Shown here one piece after another: positions 56,601 through 64,000 of a stretch of DNA of 64,000 nucleotides. Position 1 is the first letter of the stretch; each line of letters starts with the position of its first letter. The DNA lies in the NCBI GenBank assembly GCA_030658975.1, contig JAUSBL010000029.1, positions 62,001 to 126,000 on the forward strand. The letters are read 5' to 3'. This DNA comes from Candidatus Latescibacterota bacterium (GTDB taxonomy: Bacteria; Krumholzibacteriota; Krumholzibacteriia; LZORAL124-64-63). The notes beneath the pieces are model-generated. The model saw nothing but the letters and a program-made list of their open reading frames with translations. It was not told the DNA's origin and ran no database searches. The position numbers and the translations under genes are program-made.

Positions 56601-58113
56601 CGGCGGCCAGGCGCAACGGCGGTAAGGTCACCAGCAGCGTGTCGCCCAGGCTCGCCTCGCCCTCGCCGGACAGATCGAAGCCCAGCGCACGTGCAGCGAG
56701 GGTGAAGGCGAGGGGCGATTCGGGCGGTGCGAGTGGGCCGGTTGCGGTGAGCTGCACGCTCTCGAGGCGAAAATCTCCCTGACGCAGGGCTCCGTCGAGG
56801 CTGGCGTCGATCACGAGAGCGCGCAGCGGGCCGGCGAGATCAGCCACGAGGTCGGCGGCCAGACTGTCCGGCACGGTGAACTGCGGGTTCAGCGCGCGCA
56901 GCCAGTCCGTGCCGCGCACCGAAGCCGCGAGGTTAGCGGCCAGCGCGTCATCGGCCAAGCGCCCGCTCCCCCGCACCACGAGTCCCTGCCAGGCGGCCGC
57001 GAGCGTGTCGAGATGCGCCTGCGTACCCAGGAACGAGAACGCAGCCCGCAGGCTGTCGCCGGCCACTGCGGACGGGGTCCACACCAGCAGACTCCCCTCC
57101 CGTAACGGCTGCAGCGCGTAGCGGCCGGTCGCGTGCAGCAGCAGGCCGGTCTGGTCGACCCAGCCTTCGGGCAGGACGGGCCGGCCCCGCATGACGGCCA
57201 GCTCGGACGTGCCGGGGGTGCGCGCCTGCGCGTCCAGGGTGAGCGACGCGATGGAGCCGTCCGCGAGCAGCAGCTGTCCCGTCGCAACCAGACCGGCGCC
57301 CTGCGGCGGCGCGGGCCCTTCGCGGCCGGCCAGCGTGAGGCGGTAAGATTCGACGCCGTCGAAATCGGCCGCGAGCGCGAACGGCCAGTTGCCCGCGGCG
57401 CCGTCGAGGCGAGCGGCGAGCGCGCCCTCGCGGGGGTCGAACTCGGCCGTGCCGCCGGTGATCTCCCAGAGGTCGGCCGCGTCGCGCACGGCCAGGTCGT
57501 CGAGCCGCGCGAGGGGCGTCTCGCCGCGGCGCAGCGTCAGGGAGCCGGTCAGCTTCCCGTCGCGCACGCTCAGCCCGGGCGCGACGATGAGCGACACGTC
57601 CGCGAGCTGCACGTCGCGCAGCGCGAGCGACGGCAGGCCCGGCTGCGCGCCCTCGCGCGGGAAGCTGCCGCTGTACGCGGCCGTGGAATCGGCGCGTGCG
57701 GGCATCCGGGATAAACTCGTCTGCAGCCGCGGCAGGTCCGCGACGACGCCGTTCAGGTGAAGGTGTTGGGCCACCACGTCGCGGTGCAGCAGCGCGCCGC
57801 CGTCGAACTGCAGGTCGAGGCGGTCGACGCTCGCGAGGGTGTCGGCCCCATCCGTCCAGAGCAGGCCGGTAGCGTGCAGGCGCCAGGGCTCAGGCCAGGC
57901 CAACCGTGACCAGGTGAACTCGCCGGGCAGGCTCGCGTCGATGCTGCGCAGCGCGGCGCGCAGGCCGGCCTCGCGCACGCCCTGCACACCGAACACGAGC
58001 GCCAGCAGCACTGCGACGAGCAGCAGCAGCGCGGCCGGCGCGATGGCCAGGCCGCGCGCCGCACGCCTCAGGGCGCGCCGCGCCGCGTCAGAACGGATGC
58101 CCGACCGAGACAT
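53662..58113 (-). CDS. tamB: TamB-like translocation/assembly module protein (DUF490/AsmA-like)
   Basis: 1483 residues, a little longer than E. coli TamB. An N-terminal TM anchor (APAALLLLVAVLLALVFGVQG, about 25-46) precedes a very long beta-rich repetitive region (the lipid-channel-like beta-taco), and the C-terminal DUF490 part contains GQLTLLDRTFIVERGRAIFYGGAIVDPEIDLVLSA-type sequence and FGRPLDQLDEKET. TamB spans the periplasm and is implicated in phospholipid transport and autotransporter assembly. Its start lies 26 nt inside the upstream TamA-like gene, so translation is coupled; the ATG has only a weak ribosome site. Convergent with the DUF4143 ATPase. Confidence 0.88.
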   Translation of the reverse strand: MSRSGIRSDAARRALRRAARGLAIAPAALLLLVAVLLALVFGVQGVREAGLRAALRSIDASLPGEFTWSRLAWPEPWRLHATGLLWTDGADTLASVDRLDLQFDGGALLHRDVVAQHLHLNGVVADLPRLQTSLSRMPARADSTAAYSGSFPREGAQPGLPSLALRDVQLADVSLIVAPGLSVRDGKLTGSLTLRRGETPLARLDDLAVRDAADLWEITGGTAEFDPREGALAARLDGAAGNWPFALAADFDGVESYRLTLAGREGPAPPQGAGLVATGQLLLADGSIASLTLDAQARTPGTSELAVMRGRPVLPEGWVDQTGLLLHATGRYALQPLREGSLLVWTPSAVAGDSLRAAFSFLGTQAHLDTLAAAWQGLVVRGSGRLADDALAANLAASVRGTDWLRALNPQFTVPDSLAADLVADLAGPLRALVIDASLDGALRQGDFRLESVQLTATGPLAPPESPLAFTLAARALGFDLSGEGEASLGDTLLVTLPPLRLAAVPGGQRDHSAALARLHATESPAVPAAGAAGGRLSFVPATGSLQASGLQVALDEDRVLIEIEGALPSDADPERGLDLRATLHAPGPGHLSPLLPPQPAARTLGPLIGEVTLAALPGAGPDDFALRADLGATAWLDTALAEVDRRGATTVVKTLTVALPGLALHGGGNATPDSLDFALHLAVTDARSLRHFVPALDESAQVTLTADVVLAGPARDPRGSARLQGAVTNGSLVLPALEGAVDWTGARLLSARITAPQGLTAGTTVFTTVEAFYGDEADTLRSSPDALVVRVVGEAMSLLQRAQVERAPGAWVVRTDTLAVVLSGRDLRSRGPFVLELLDGGAGLRLRDLDLAGEMGSVRGAGHAGPDSTRLEFDAELALPAAPPVPMWPADLWPDAVAVHMRADADSASLLARVEGLRLGEREALVADLTLTGGPGGARGLFTVGDGGGEIAHAVAALPATVQVWPPSMTVHDGDLSATLDLADFPLIAPTWGRAWHGPVPLLDGRVELTGPAAAPALGARLRLAFPSHGGEDGHMADIAARLQAPGAAAPAVPTSTFPPGGAAETPPEAPGALGVAWTISRDGAEAGRGALQLPLVWKPGPPAIPIAPGDSLTADFQARDLLLSDLNYLLAGEASLEGRLTLDIAAAGPTRDPRLTGNLAVAKLGARLADGTWALGAGEMKLSGTGRHPALRGNVRIDQGVLVVPEVRAALLPVEGTATLWREAAHDTSAASQVPAPAAAEPVLQALDLELGLSIPSGFWIRGRGLDVELAGDLDVRQGAGAPAVFGDLAATRGQLTLLDRTFIVERGRAIFYGGAIVDPEIDLVLSAQQEDLLVRVLMTGTAMQPELRLTSEPELTEGDIMARLVFGRPLDQLDEKETGMLQSRAVSVARTFTTSRIEAMLSRQLGVDMLRFQAGETGGRALMVGKYLNRRTLLRYEQSLQSEQVFSLGLEYWLARRFKIETSFSRATQSGLDLKWSRNY

Positions 58114-59950
58114 GCAGCACCATTCGGGGTTGGTCCGGCACCACGTCGGTGAGCCGGAAGCCGAGGTCGGCCCGCAAGGGGCCGACCGGTGAGTTCACCA
58201 TCAGACCGGGTCCGACGGCGACTTCGAGCTCGCCCAGGTCGATGTCGTCGTGCCGCGCCCAGGCCTGGCCGGCGTCGACGAACACGGCCGCCTGCACGCG
58301 GCCCTTCACCGGGAGCCGCACCTCCGCCGACGCGATCAGCCGCGCCTCGCCGCCGAGCGGCTCGCCCACGGCGTCCACCGGTCCGAGGCGGCGACGCTTG
58401 AATCCGCGCATCGAGGTGGAGCCGCCCGCGAAGAAGCGCACGTTGGGCGGCAGGTCGAGGTCGCCCGCGAGCGGCAGGCCCCAGCCCAGGCCGGCGCGCG
58501 CGGCCAGGACCGCGCGGCCGAGCGGCCGGTACTGGATGCGCTCGACCTCGGCGGTCAGGAAGTGGAAGTCCGACAGCCGTCCCGGCGGCGTGACGGCCAT
58601 CTTCGCGCGCGACACGCCGCCGCGGGTCGGGTGGAGCCGGTCGTCGGCGCCGTCACGCGACCAGAAACCCGACAGCAGCGTGAGGTTGCCGTCGCGCTCC
58701 AGGAAGGCGTCGTTCGCCACGGGCCCCACGTGGAGCGACTGCCGGCCGAAGGACAGCGAGAGTCCGAGCAGGTCGATGAAGGTCGGTCGCCAGGACAGCG
58801 CGGTGGTCAGCTTCGCCGAGTGCAGCGTGTAGGCCGCCTCGGTCTCGTAAGACAGGCCGAGCGTGACCGAGACGCCCGAGCGCGGGCCGGGAAACGCCGG
58901 GCGCCAGGCCGTCACGCCCGCGTCCTGCCGGAAGCGGGAGTACGAGGCCTGCACGCCGAGCCCGCGACCGGCGCGCAGCAGGTTGCGGTCCTTCCACGCC
59001 GCGGCCAGCCGCACCTGGTCTTCGGTCCACCAGCCCACGCTCGTGCTGAGGGTGCGCATCGGCGCGGGCTGCAGCTCGGCCACGACGTCGAGCGTCTCGG
59101 CCGTCGCGGGGCGGGTGTCCAGGCGGACCTGCCGGAACAGCTCGAGGCGGCGGATGTTCTCCTCGGCCTGCTGCAGCGCGCGCGTCGAGTAGAGGTCGCC
59201 GCTCCGCAGTCCCGAGCTGTGGCGCACCAGGGGCTTCAGGTCTGCGGCGATCGGACCGGGGTCCACCGCGCCGAACCACATCAAGGGCCCGGGCTCCGCG
59301 ATGAGCGCGACGTCGACGAGCAGCGAGTCGACCCAGTCCACGCGGGGCACCACCTGCGCCGACGCGTGGCCGGCGTCGCGCAGCAGCGCGACGAGCGCCA
59401 GGCGGTCGACCTCCAGCAGATCGTCGTCGAAGACCCGACCGGCCGCGGTCTGCACGAGCCGGTGGGCCCGGTCGCGCTGTACTGTGGTCAGTTTCTCGGG
59501 CAGGCCCTCGAGGGCGAGGCTGCGCACGAGCACCGGCTCGCCCGGCTCCACCGTCAGCACGATCGCCACGGACTCGTCGTTATCGGCCCCCGCGAAGCCG
59601 ACGCTCAGGACGGCCCGCGGGTAGCCCCGGCGCGCCAGCAACAGGGCCGCGCGCCGCAGGTCCTCGTCCAGCGTCGCGGGGTAGAAGCGGGGCTTGCCGC
59701 CGCCGAACAGGCCGCCGCCCGCGGCAAGCGCCAGGCCGCTGCGCAGCTGGTCGGCGAGGTCGCCGGGGAGGTCAGAGACCTTCAGGGAGGCGACGGGGTA
59801 GCCTTTCCAGGCGGCGGCTTCGTTGGGGACGTAGGCGGGGGGCGGGGGGGCGGCGCGGGTGAACGCGGCGGAGAGGAGCAGTGACAGCAGGATCGGGGTC
59901 AGGATATGCGTGGGGCGGGATAGGATCGGCGGCGTGCGCGATGGCGGCAT
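58088..59950 (-). CDS. tamA: TamA-like Omp85 family outer-membrane protein
   Basis: 620 residues from the ATG at 59950, chosen because a signal peptide follows (ILTPILLSLLLSAAFTRA); a TTG 19 codons upstream is less likely. Two to three POTRA-like domains span about 40-290 (ALLLARRGYPRAVLSVGF, LVALLRDAGHASAQVVPRV), then a 16-strand Omp85 barrel with the lid/loop-6 region FFAGGSTSMRGFKRRRLGP and the terminal aromatic GHPF. With TamB it should form an inner-to-outer membrane complex. The signature VRFFAGGSTSMRGF is the Omp85 RGF motif. It lies 114 nt downstream of the ADP-ribosylglycohydrolase stop. Confidence 0.9.
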   Translation of the reverse strand: MPPSRTPPILSRPTHILTPILLSLLLSAAFTRAAPPPPAYVPNEAAAWKGYPVASLKVSDLPGDLADQLRSGLALAAGGGLFGGGKPRFYPATLDEDLRRAALLLARRGYPRAVLSVGFAGADNDESVAIVLTVEPGEPVLVRSLALEGLPEKLTTVQRDRAHRLVQTAAGRVFDDDLLEVDRLALVALLRDAGHASAQVVPRVDWVDSLLVDVALIAEPGPLMWFGAVDPGPIAADLKPLVRHSSGLRSGDLYSTRALQQAEENIRRLELFRQVRLDTRPATAETLDVVAELQPAPMRTLSTSVGWWTEDQVRLAAAWKDRNLLRAGRGLGVQASYSRFRQDAGVTAWRPAFPGPRSGVSVTLGLSYETEAAYTLHSAKLTTALSWRPTFIDLLGLSLSFGRQSLHVGPVANDAFLERDGNLTLLSGFWSRDGADDRLHPTRGGVSRAKMAVTPPGRLSDFHFLTAEVERIQYRPLGRAVLAARAGLGWGLPLAGDLDLPPNVRFFAGGSTSMRGFKRRRLGPVDAVGEPLGGEARLIASAEVRLPVKGRVQAAVFVDAGQAWARHDDIDLGELEVAVGPGLMVNSPVGPLRADLGFRLTDVVPDQPRMVLHVSVGHPF

Positions 59951-60064
59951 CTCGACCCCGGTGGTGGGAGGCGGCGTGCGCGCGGTGGGTGGTGGTCCAG
60001 GGCGCAACAGTCAATATAACATGGGACTAGCGGGGTCGGCCATGGACCGGGCCGCGGCTTGCAG

Positions 60065-61072
60065 TTACGGAGTCGGCGGTGAGGTGACCAGGCGCTCCGC
60101 GAGTTCAAGGGCGTCGACGGGCCAGAAGCACTCCGGGCGGGGCCGGTGCACGTGCGGGTCGCCGGCCGCTGGACGGCAGGACAGGATCGTATCGACCCAA
60201 CGCGACGGCACGGAGTCGCCGCCGTGGACCGCGCCGAGCAGCGCGCCGCAGATGGCGGCGTTGGTGTCGGTGTCGCCGCCGCGCATGACCGTGTCGACGA
60301 CGGCTTCTTCGAGGTTCGGGGCGTGCAGGAGTTGCCAGAGGGCGTTGCGCAGGGCGATCAGGACCCAGCCCTGGTGGTGGAGGTAGTCGGGGGGCGGCGC
60401 GTCGGCGGCGCCGATGATCGCTGACGACAGGGTTGGCGCGACGTTCAGTTCGCGGGACCAGTCGAGGATCCGCGCGTAGAGGTCCGCGGGAGAGCCGCCG
60501 TGGCGGACGGCCCAGGCGATGGCCATCACGTAGAGAGCGTTGGCCTGGCGGCACACCGGGTGAGGATGGGTCAGGGCGGCGTCCTGGTCGGCCCATGACG
60601 CTAGGCGGGCCAGGGCGGGAGTGTCGAGTTCGTGGCGGGCGCCGAAGATGCCCAGGGGGCTGATGCGCATCAGGGCGCCGTTGGATTGGCTCGTCGGGTC
60701 GAGGCGGCCGAGTAGGCTGTTGCCGATGGTGTGGCCGACGTCGAAGGGGTCGGAGTTATGCCAGTAGACGTAAGCCTTGAGGGCGGCGGTGGGGTCGTAG
60801 CGGTCTAAGTCGATCAGGAGGCGGGCTAGCAGGAGGGCCAGTTCGGAGTCGTCGGTGGGTTGGCCGGCGATGGTGTTGTAAGTGCCGCCGTCGGCCAGGT
60901 CGCGGACGCCGGTGGGGTGGGATTGGCGGATTTCGGAAGGGGATTGGAATTCGACGAGGCTGCCGAGGGCGTCGCCGGCGAGTTGGCCGAGGAGGCAGGC
61001 GCGGGCGCGGGTAACCATTGCAGGCAATGGTGGCGGGTGATCCGAGCTGATCCGCATCAGCGTATTATCCAT
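60065..61072 (-). CDS. ADP-ribosylglycohydrolase (ARH/DraG family)
   Basis: 335 residues from an ATG at 61072; later in-frame ATG codons at 61057 and 61018 are possible, and none has a strong Shine-Dalgarno. Family motifs are LLGQLAGDALGSLVEF near the N-terminus, the first dimetal site TDDS (73-76), and the second site GDTDT (266-270) in RGGDTDTNAAICGALLGA. It hydrolyses ADP-ribose from protein or nucleic-acid substrates using two Mg ions; the target is unknown. It begins 28 nt after the stop of the SBD-HNH restriction gene on the same strand, so the two probably share a transcript. ARH proteins also occur as antitoxins to DNA- or protein-modifying ADP-ribosyltransferases; no transferase is visible here. 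Confidence 0.9.
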   Translation of the reverse strand: MDNTLMRISSDHPPPLPAMVTRARACLLGQLAGDALGSLVEFQSPSEIRQSHPTGVRDLADGGTYNTIAGQPTDDSELALLLARLLIDLDRYDPTAALKAYVYWHNSDPFDVGHTIGNSLLGRLDPTSQSNGALMRISPLGIFGARHELDTPALARLASWADQDAALTHPHPVCRQANALYVMAIAWAVRHGGSPADLYARILDWSRELNVAPTLSSAIIGAADAPPPDYLHHQGWVLIALRNALWQLLHAPNLEEAVVDTVMRGGDTDTNAAICGALLGAVHGGDSVPSRWVDTILSCRPAAGDPHVHRPRPECFWPVDALELAERLVTSPPTP

Positions 61073-61100
61073 GGCTCAACAGCAATCAATAGGATGCGCC

Positions 61101-61991
61101 TCACGAATCTCGCGCCGGCGCACGGAACACCTGATTTCCATGCCAAGCGAGATACTCGGGTGACGGCATGTATTCCCGACTCTGCGGTTCCCTGATCGGC
61201 TTGGCGTGGAAACGCAGGAGTTGATCTTGGACCCCCTGCGACCCCGAAACATCTTGCGAAACCAACAGTCGCTTTTCCACGGACACGGTGAACACTCCCC
61301 GATCGAGCAGCTTGTGGTGCATGGTGCAAAGGGCCAAGCCATTGCATTCCACATCGGGGCCGCCCGCCTCATGCCACATGATGTGTGCCGCCTCCAGGGC
61401 CACATCCACGGCTCCCAGGCGCAGGTCGAACCCGCAGACGGCGCAGCGCCGTTCGTAGGCGCGCAGGACCTTCTCACGGAACGCCGGGTCGCGCTTGGCG
61501 CGGGACGACGTCGATCGCTCCAGGTCCAATCCCACTGCGGACAGGATGTCGTCATGCAGGATCGAGGGAAAATGGGCGTCGAGGATGGCCCCGGCCACAT
61601 CGACCAGCAGCTTGTGATCCTCTCGCAAGGCCTCGTAGATCTCCGGCGTCAGACCACCCGGGACGTTGGTTCGCAGCAGTTCCGACTTCAGTGGATCGCT
61701 GTGCCCGGTGCGCAACACCAGGTTGTCCGCGTCCCGGACCAGCCAGATTCCGTCGTTCTGCAGGCGCCAGAACGGGTATTCCGGATGGTAGGACTTGCTC
61801 GGCGGGCCGAACTCTCGGAGCAGGGCGCCCAGCTTCTGGTCCACCTCCCGATACGGGATCTCACGCGGTTCGCCGCGGCTGCATCGGGCGAGGACCAGCA
61901 GCAACAGAAGGGGTTTGTGGGGCGCGCGGCGGGTGCCGTTGGTCCAGACGTTGACTGAGGTGAGACGATCGAGGATATCGATGTTCTTCAT
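61101..61991 (-). CDS. Phosphorothioate-DNA-binding type IV restriction endonuclease (SBD-HNH)
   Basis: 296 residues from the ATG at 61991, with AGAGG four bases upstream; an ATG five codons earlier is an alternative. The N-terminal sulfur-binding domain (about 1-150) has the conserved blocks RAPHKPLLLLLVLARCSRG and SYHPEYPFWRLQNDGIW that read phosphorothioate-modified DNA in ScoMcrA-like enzymes. The C-terminal HNH domain (about 165-240) has Cys pairs C183/C186 and the ALEAAHIMWH...NGLALCTMHHKLLD motif. It should cleave foreign DNA carrying PT (or certain methylated) marks. No dnd or ssp modification genes are in the window, as expected for a host that lacks PT. Composition is somewhat lower in GC than its neighbours. 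Confidence 0.9.
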   Translation of the reverse strand: MKNIDILDRLTSVNVWTNGTRRAPHKPLLLLLVLARCSRGEPREIPYREVDQKLGALLREFGPPSKSYHPEYPFWRLQNDGIWLVRDADNLVLRTGHSDPLKSELLRTNVPGGLTPEIYEALREDHKLLVDVAGAILDAHFPSILHDDILSAVGLDLERSTSSRAKRDPAFREKVLRAYERRCAVCGFDLRLGAVDVALEAAHIMWHEAGGPDVECNGLALCTMHHKLLDRGVFTVSVEKRLLVSQDVSGSQGVQDQLLRFHAKPIREPQSREYMPSPEYLAWHGNQVFRAPARDS

Positions 61992-62076
61992 TGGTCCTCT
62001 GTACATCCGAATACAATACTCACACGGTACCTGAGGTTGACTGGATCATCACGCTCGGGATGCTAACACGGAACTC

Positions 62077-62086
62077 TTATCGATAA
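62077..62086. promoter_or_regulatory. Perfect 10-bp palindrome TTATCGATAA
   Basis: It lies between the stop of the metalloprotease-like gene and the start of the SBD-HNH gene, about 86 nt before the latter. It could be an operator, but a 10-bp palindrome can also occur by chance. Confidence 0.2.
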
Positions 62087-62095
62087 CAATTCAGC

Positions 62096-64000
62096 TCAGC
62101 GTACCAGCACAATTTTACGCGCTTCCGTAAATCCCTCATCCGTAGACAACCGCAGGAAGTAGTTCCCGCTAGTGACCTGCCGTCCCTGATCGTTGCGCCC
62201 GTCCCAAACGCACGCGTCCTGATGCTCCCCGGCCTCCATCTCCTCATCCATCAGTCCCTGCACCAACCGCCCCCTCAAATCGTAGACTCCTAGGGTGACT
62301 CGCGTCGCCTTCTCGAGTACAAACCCGATCGAGGTGCTCGGATTAAAGGGATTCGGCACATTAGGCAACAACCGATCCCCCGCCACCACCACCGGCAGCG
62401 TCTCCCCAACCCCCACCGAATAGAAATCCCGCGCATCCACCCGCCCCTGCACCACGCTAAGGATCTCGTCCCACGCCCCCTCATCGATCGGGAACCCATA
62501 CTCGTTGACGAATAGCTCCCGCAGATCCTCTCCCACCGAAGCACTCATCGCCGCCACAAACCACGTTGCCTGCTTCTCCACCGAATCCATCGCCACCGGG
62601 ATCGCCTCCTGCGAAGGCAGGAACGTGCTGAACAGATCGAACCAGCACTTGATCCCGTAAGTCCCCCACATCTCCATCAGGATCCCGTCCAGCACGTCGG
62701 CGTCGATCGTGGCGTAATCCCGCCCGTTCGCCTTGTAGTCCGCCAGCGCGTTCTGGAAGTTCCCCCAGTAGTCGCAGAAGTGGCCGTCGATGTTCGACCG
62801 CGCCAGCGGCCCCAGGTCGCTCGGGTAGTCCATCGCCATCCGCCAGCTCCACAGCGCCCCCAGCGACGCCAGCCCCTCCCCGTACGTCGTGTTGTGCTGC
62901 GGCGACGGCGTCCACAGGAACATGTTGAACGCGTTGCACGAGCAGGTGAAGTTGTGCCCCAGCTCGTGCCACATCACGAACCACTGCGGCCGGCGGTTCG
63001 CCGGGTCGTTGATGATGTAGCAGCTGTTGTGCTCCGACTGCCCCCACAGCCACCCCAGCCGCACCGGGTTCCCGCTGGCCCCGCACACCGACGTGACGGG
63101 GTCGGTGGCCACGTCCAGCACCAGGTACTGCGTCGTCCAGTCCGTGCGGTCGGGCCCCACGCCGATCGCCTGCGCCAGGAACGCCGCGTCGGTGGCGTGG
63201 ACCACCTCGTACTGTTCGGTCAGCGCCGCGAGGTCCACCCCCTCGATCACGTCCGGCATCACGAACGTTACGTTGGACGCCGCGGTCTGCCGATGCGTCA
63301 CCCCGGGATCGAAGGCGTTCACCCTGATGACCGCCGAGTTGCCGGCCATGACCCCGTCGACCGTCACGTCGACGTACGGCGTCTGCCAGTGCTCGCTCGG
63401 CGGGACGATGGCGGTCACCAGCCCGTCGGCGTCGACCGTGGCGACGTCCGGATTGGTGCTGCGGTAGGCGACGAAGTGCTCCTCGGGCGGCAGCAGCGCA
63501 CCGTTGGCGTCGCGGATCTCCAGCTCGAGCTGGCCCGTGGCCGGGCCGCTGGGGCACAGCTGCAGGATCGGCGTCGTGACGGTGATTGTCGCCGGCGGCG
63601 TGTACGGCAGCGTCACGGCGTTGCTGACCTGCGTGTCGAAGTTGCCGTGCGTGTAGGTGCCGCCGATGACCTTGAACGTCGCGCAGCGCCAGTTGAAGCT
63701 GGCCGCGTTGCCGATCTGGTCCATCCAGACGCTGATGAAGACGACCGACCCCTCGACCGTGACGGTGCCTACGCCCCCGCCCGGCATCCCACCGGTCACG
63801 TCCACCCAGCCGCCCCCGTACGTCTCCCCGATCACCGCCCGCACGTTGAACTCGCTGCCCACCGCGCCGTGGTTCTGACCGGTGGACGGATCCTCGTCGG
63901 CGTCCACGAACCACAGGTAGGTCTGGCTGTCGTCCGGCCCGGGCAGGCTCGCGGGCACGTCCCCGCGCAGCGCGATGGTGAACAGCAGCCGGCCGCCCTG
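62096..64000 (-). CDS. Secreted metalloprotease-like protein with FlgD-like C-terminal domain, 5' partial
   Basis: 635 residues visible; the frame is open to the right edge, so the signal peptide lies outside. Order: a beta-rich N-terminal region (TYLWFVDADEDPSTGQNHG), a bacterial Ig-like domain (RSTNPDVATVDADGLVTAI, about 150-230), and a domain with zinc motif HELGH in WFVMWHELGHNFTCSC with a downstream Glu in GEGLASLGALWSW, resembling gluzincin/M60-like peptidases. It ends in a FlgD-like Ig fold starting NVPNPFNPSTSIGF and closing ARKIVLVR. A secreted enzyme acting on glycoprotein or protein is the best guess. It is the third protein here with this C-terminal tag. Confidence 0.8.
   Translation of the reverse strand, partial: QGGRLLFTIALRGDVPASLPGPDDSQTYLWFVDADEDPSTGQNHGAVGSEFNVRAVIGETYGGGWVDVTGGMPGGGVGTVTVEGSVVFISVWMDQIGNAASFNWRCATFKVIGGTYTHGNFDTQVSNAVTLPYTPPATITVTTPILQLCPSGPATGQLELEIRDANGALLPPEEHFVAYRSTNPDVATVDADGLVTAIVPPSEHWQTPYVDVTVDGVMAGNSAVIRVNAFDPGVTHRQTAASNVTFVMPDVIEGVDLAALTEQYEVVHATDAAFLAQAIGVGPDRTDWTTQYLVLDVATDPVTSVCGASGNPVRLGWLWGQSEHNSCYIINDPANRRPQWFVMWHELGHNFTCSCNAFNMFLWTPSPQHNTTYGEGLASLGALWSWRMAMDYPSDLGPLARSNIDGHFCDYWGNFQNALADYKANGRDYATIDADVLDGILMEMWGTYGIKCWFDLFSTFLPSQEAIPVAMDSVEKQATWFVAAMSASVGEDLRELFVNEYGFPIDEGAWDEILSVVQGRVDARDFYSVGVGETLPVVVAGDRLLPNVPNPFNPSTSIGFVLEKATRVTLGVYDLRGRLVQGLMDEEMEAGEHQDACVWDGRNDQGRQVTSGNYFLRLSTDEGFTEARKIVLVR

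Overview
The window is about 64 kb of high-GC DNA, densely coded on both strands, with two genes cut by its edges. It reads as the chromosome of a Gram-negative, didermic bacterium. It encodes RND efflux pumps, a TonB-dependent receptor, a TamA/TamB-like pair, and three secreted proteins ending in an 'NPFNP...' FlgD-like C-terminal domain. That C-terminal signature together with very high GC is typical of uncultured FCB-superphylum lineages such as Krumholzibacteriota or Eisenbacteria. This is an inference from style; no rRNA or tRNA gene was seen to confirm it.

Layout. 1-7060: efflux operon (adaptor, two RND permeases). 7091-12353: tricorn-like protease and, convergent across a strong terminator, an M3 oligopeptidase. 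12505-17102: YejM-like membrane phosphatase-fold protein and a secreted subtilisin. 17103-19264: a sharply AT-rich island holding one gene, a cold-shock-domain protein fused to a Sll1717/FunZ-like P-loop ATPase; this is the best candidate here for an undescribed defence-type system. 19265-23737: speA with a fused MFS/spermidine-synthase-like protein. 23926-28875: M16 peptidase and a TonB-dependent receptor carrying the CxxxM and HxM copper ligands of OprC. 28891-37442: a complete kdp potassium operon with an extra small membrane ORF in front, an extra membrane protein behind, and 11-bp-phased direct repeats upstream. 37582-38679: hydE without other hydrogenase genes. 38821-46250: LVIVD-repeat secreted protein, ECF sigma factor overlapping a Ser/Thr kinase, and a lipoprotein. 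46455-50625: orphan AbiEi-like antitoxin, KimA-like APC permease, small membrane protein, SagB-like nitroreductase. 50626-53624: hipBA module divergent from an AAA/DUF4143 ATPase, with operator-like inverted repeats and a consensus promoter that predicts a leaderless mRNA. 53662-59950: TamB/TamA pair. 60065-61991: ADP-ribosylglycohydrolase downstream of a phosphorothioate-DNA-binding (SBD-HNH) type IV restriction enzyme. 62096-end: secreted HExxH metalloprotease-like protein, 5' end outside the window.

How it fits together. Housekeeping envelope and ion functions (efflux, Kdp, TamAB, copper uptake, peptidases) alternate with defence or conflict genes (CSD-ATPase, AbiEi, HipBA, DUF4143 ATPase, SBD-HNH with ARH). 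The conflict genes are lower in GC, strongly so for the CSD-ATPase. Several genes appear to use a TGnTA-type extended -10, and two have promoter-like sequence so close to the ATG that leaderless translation is likely.
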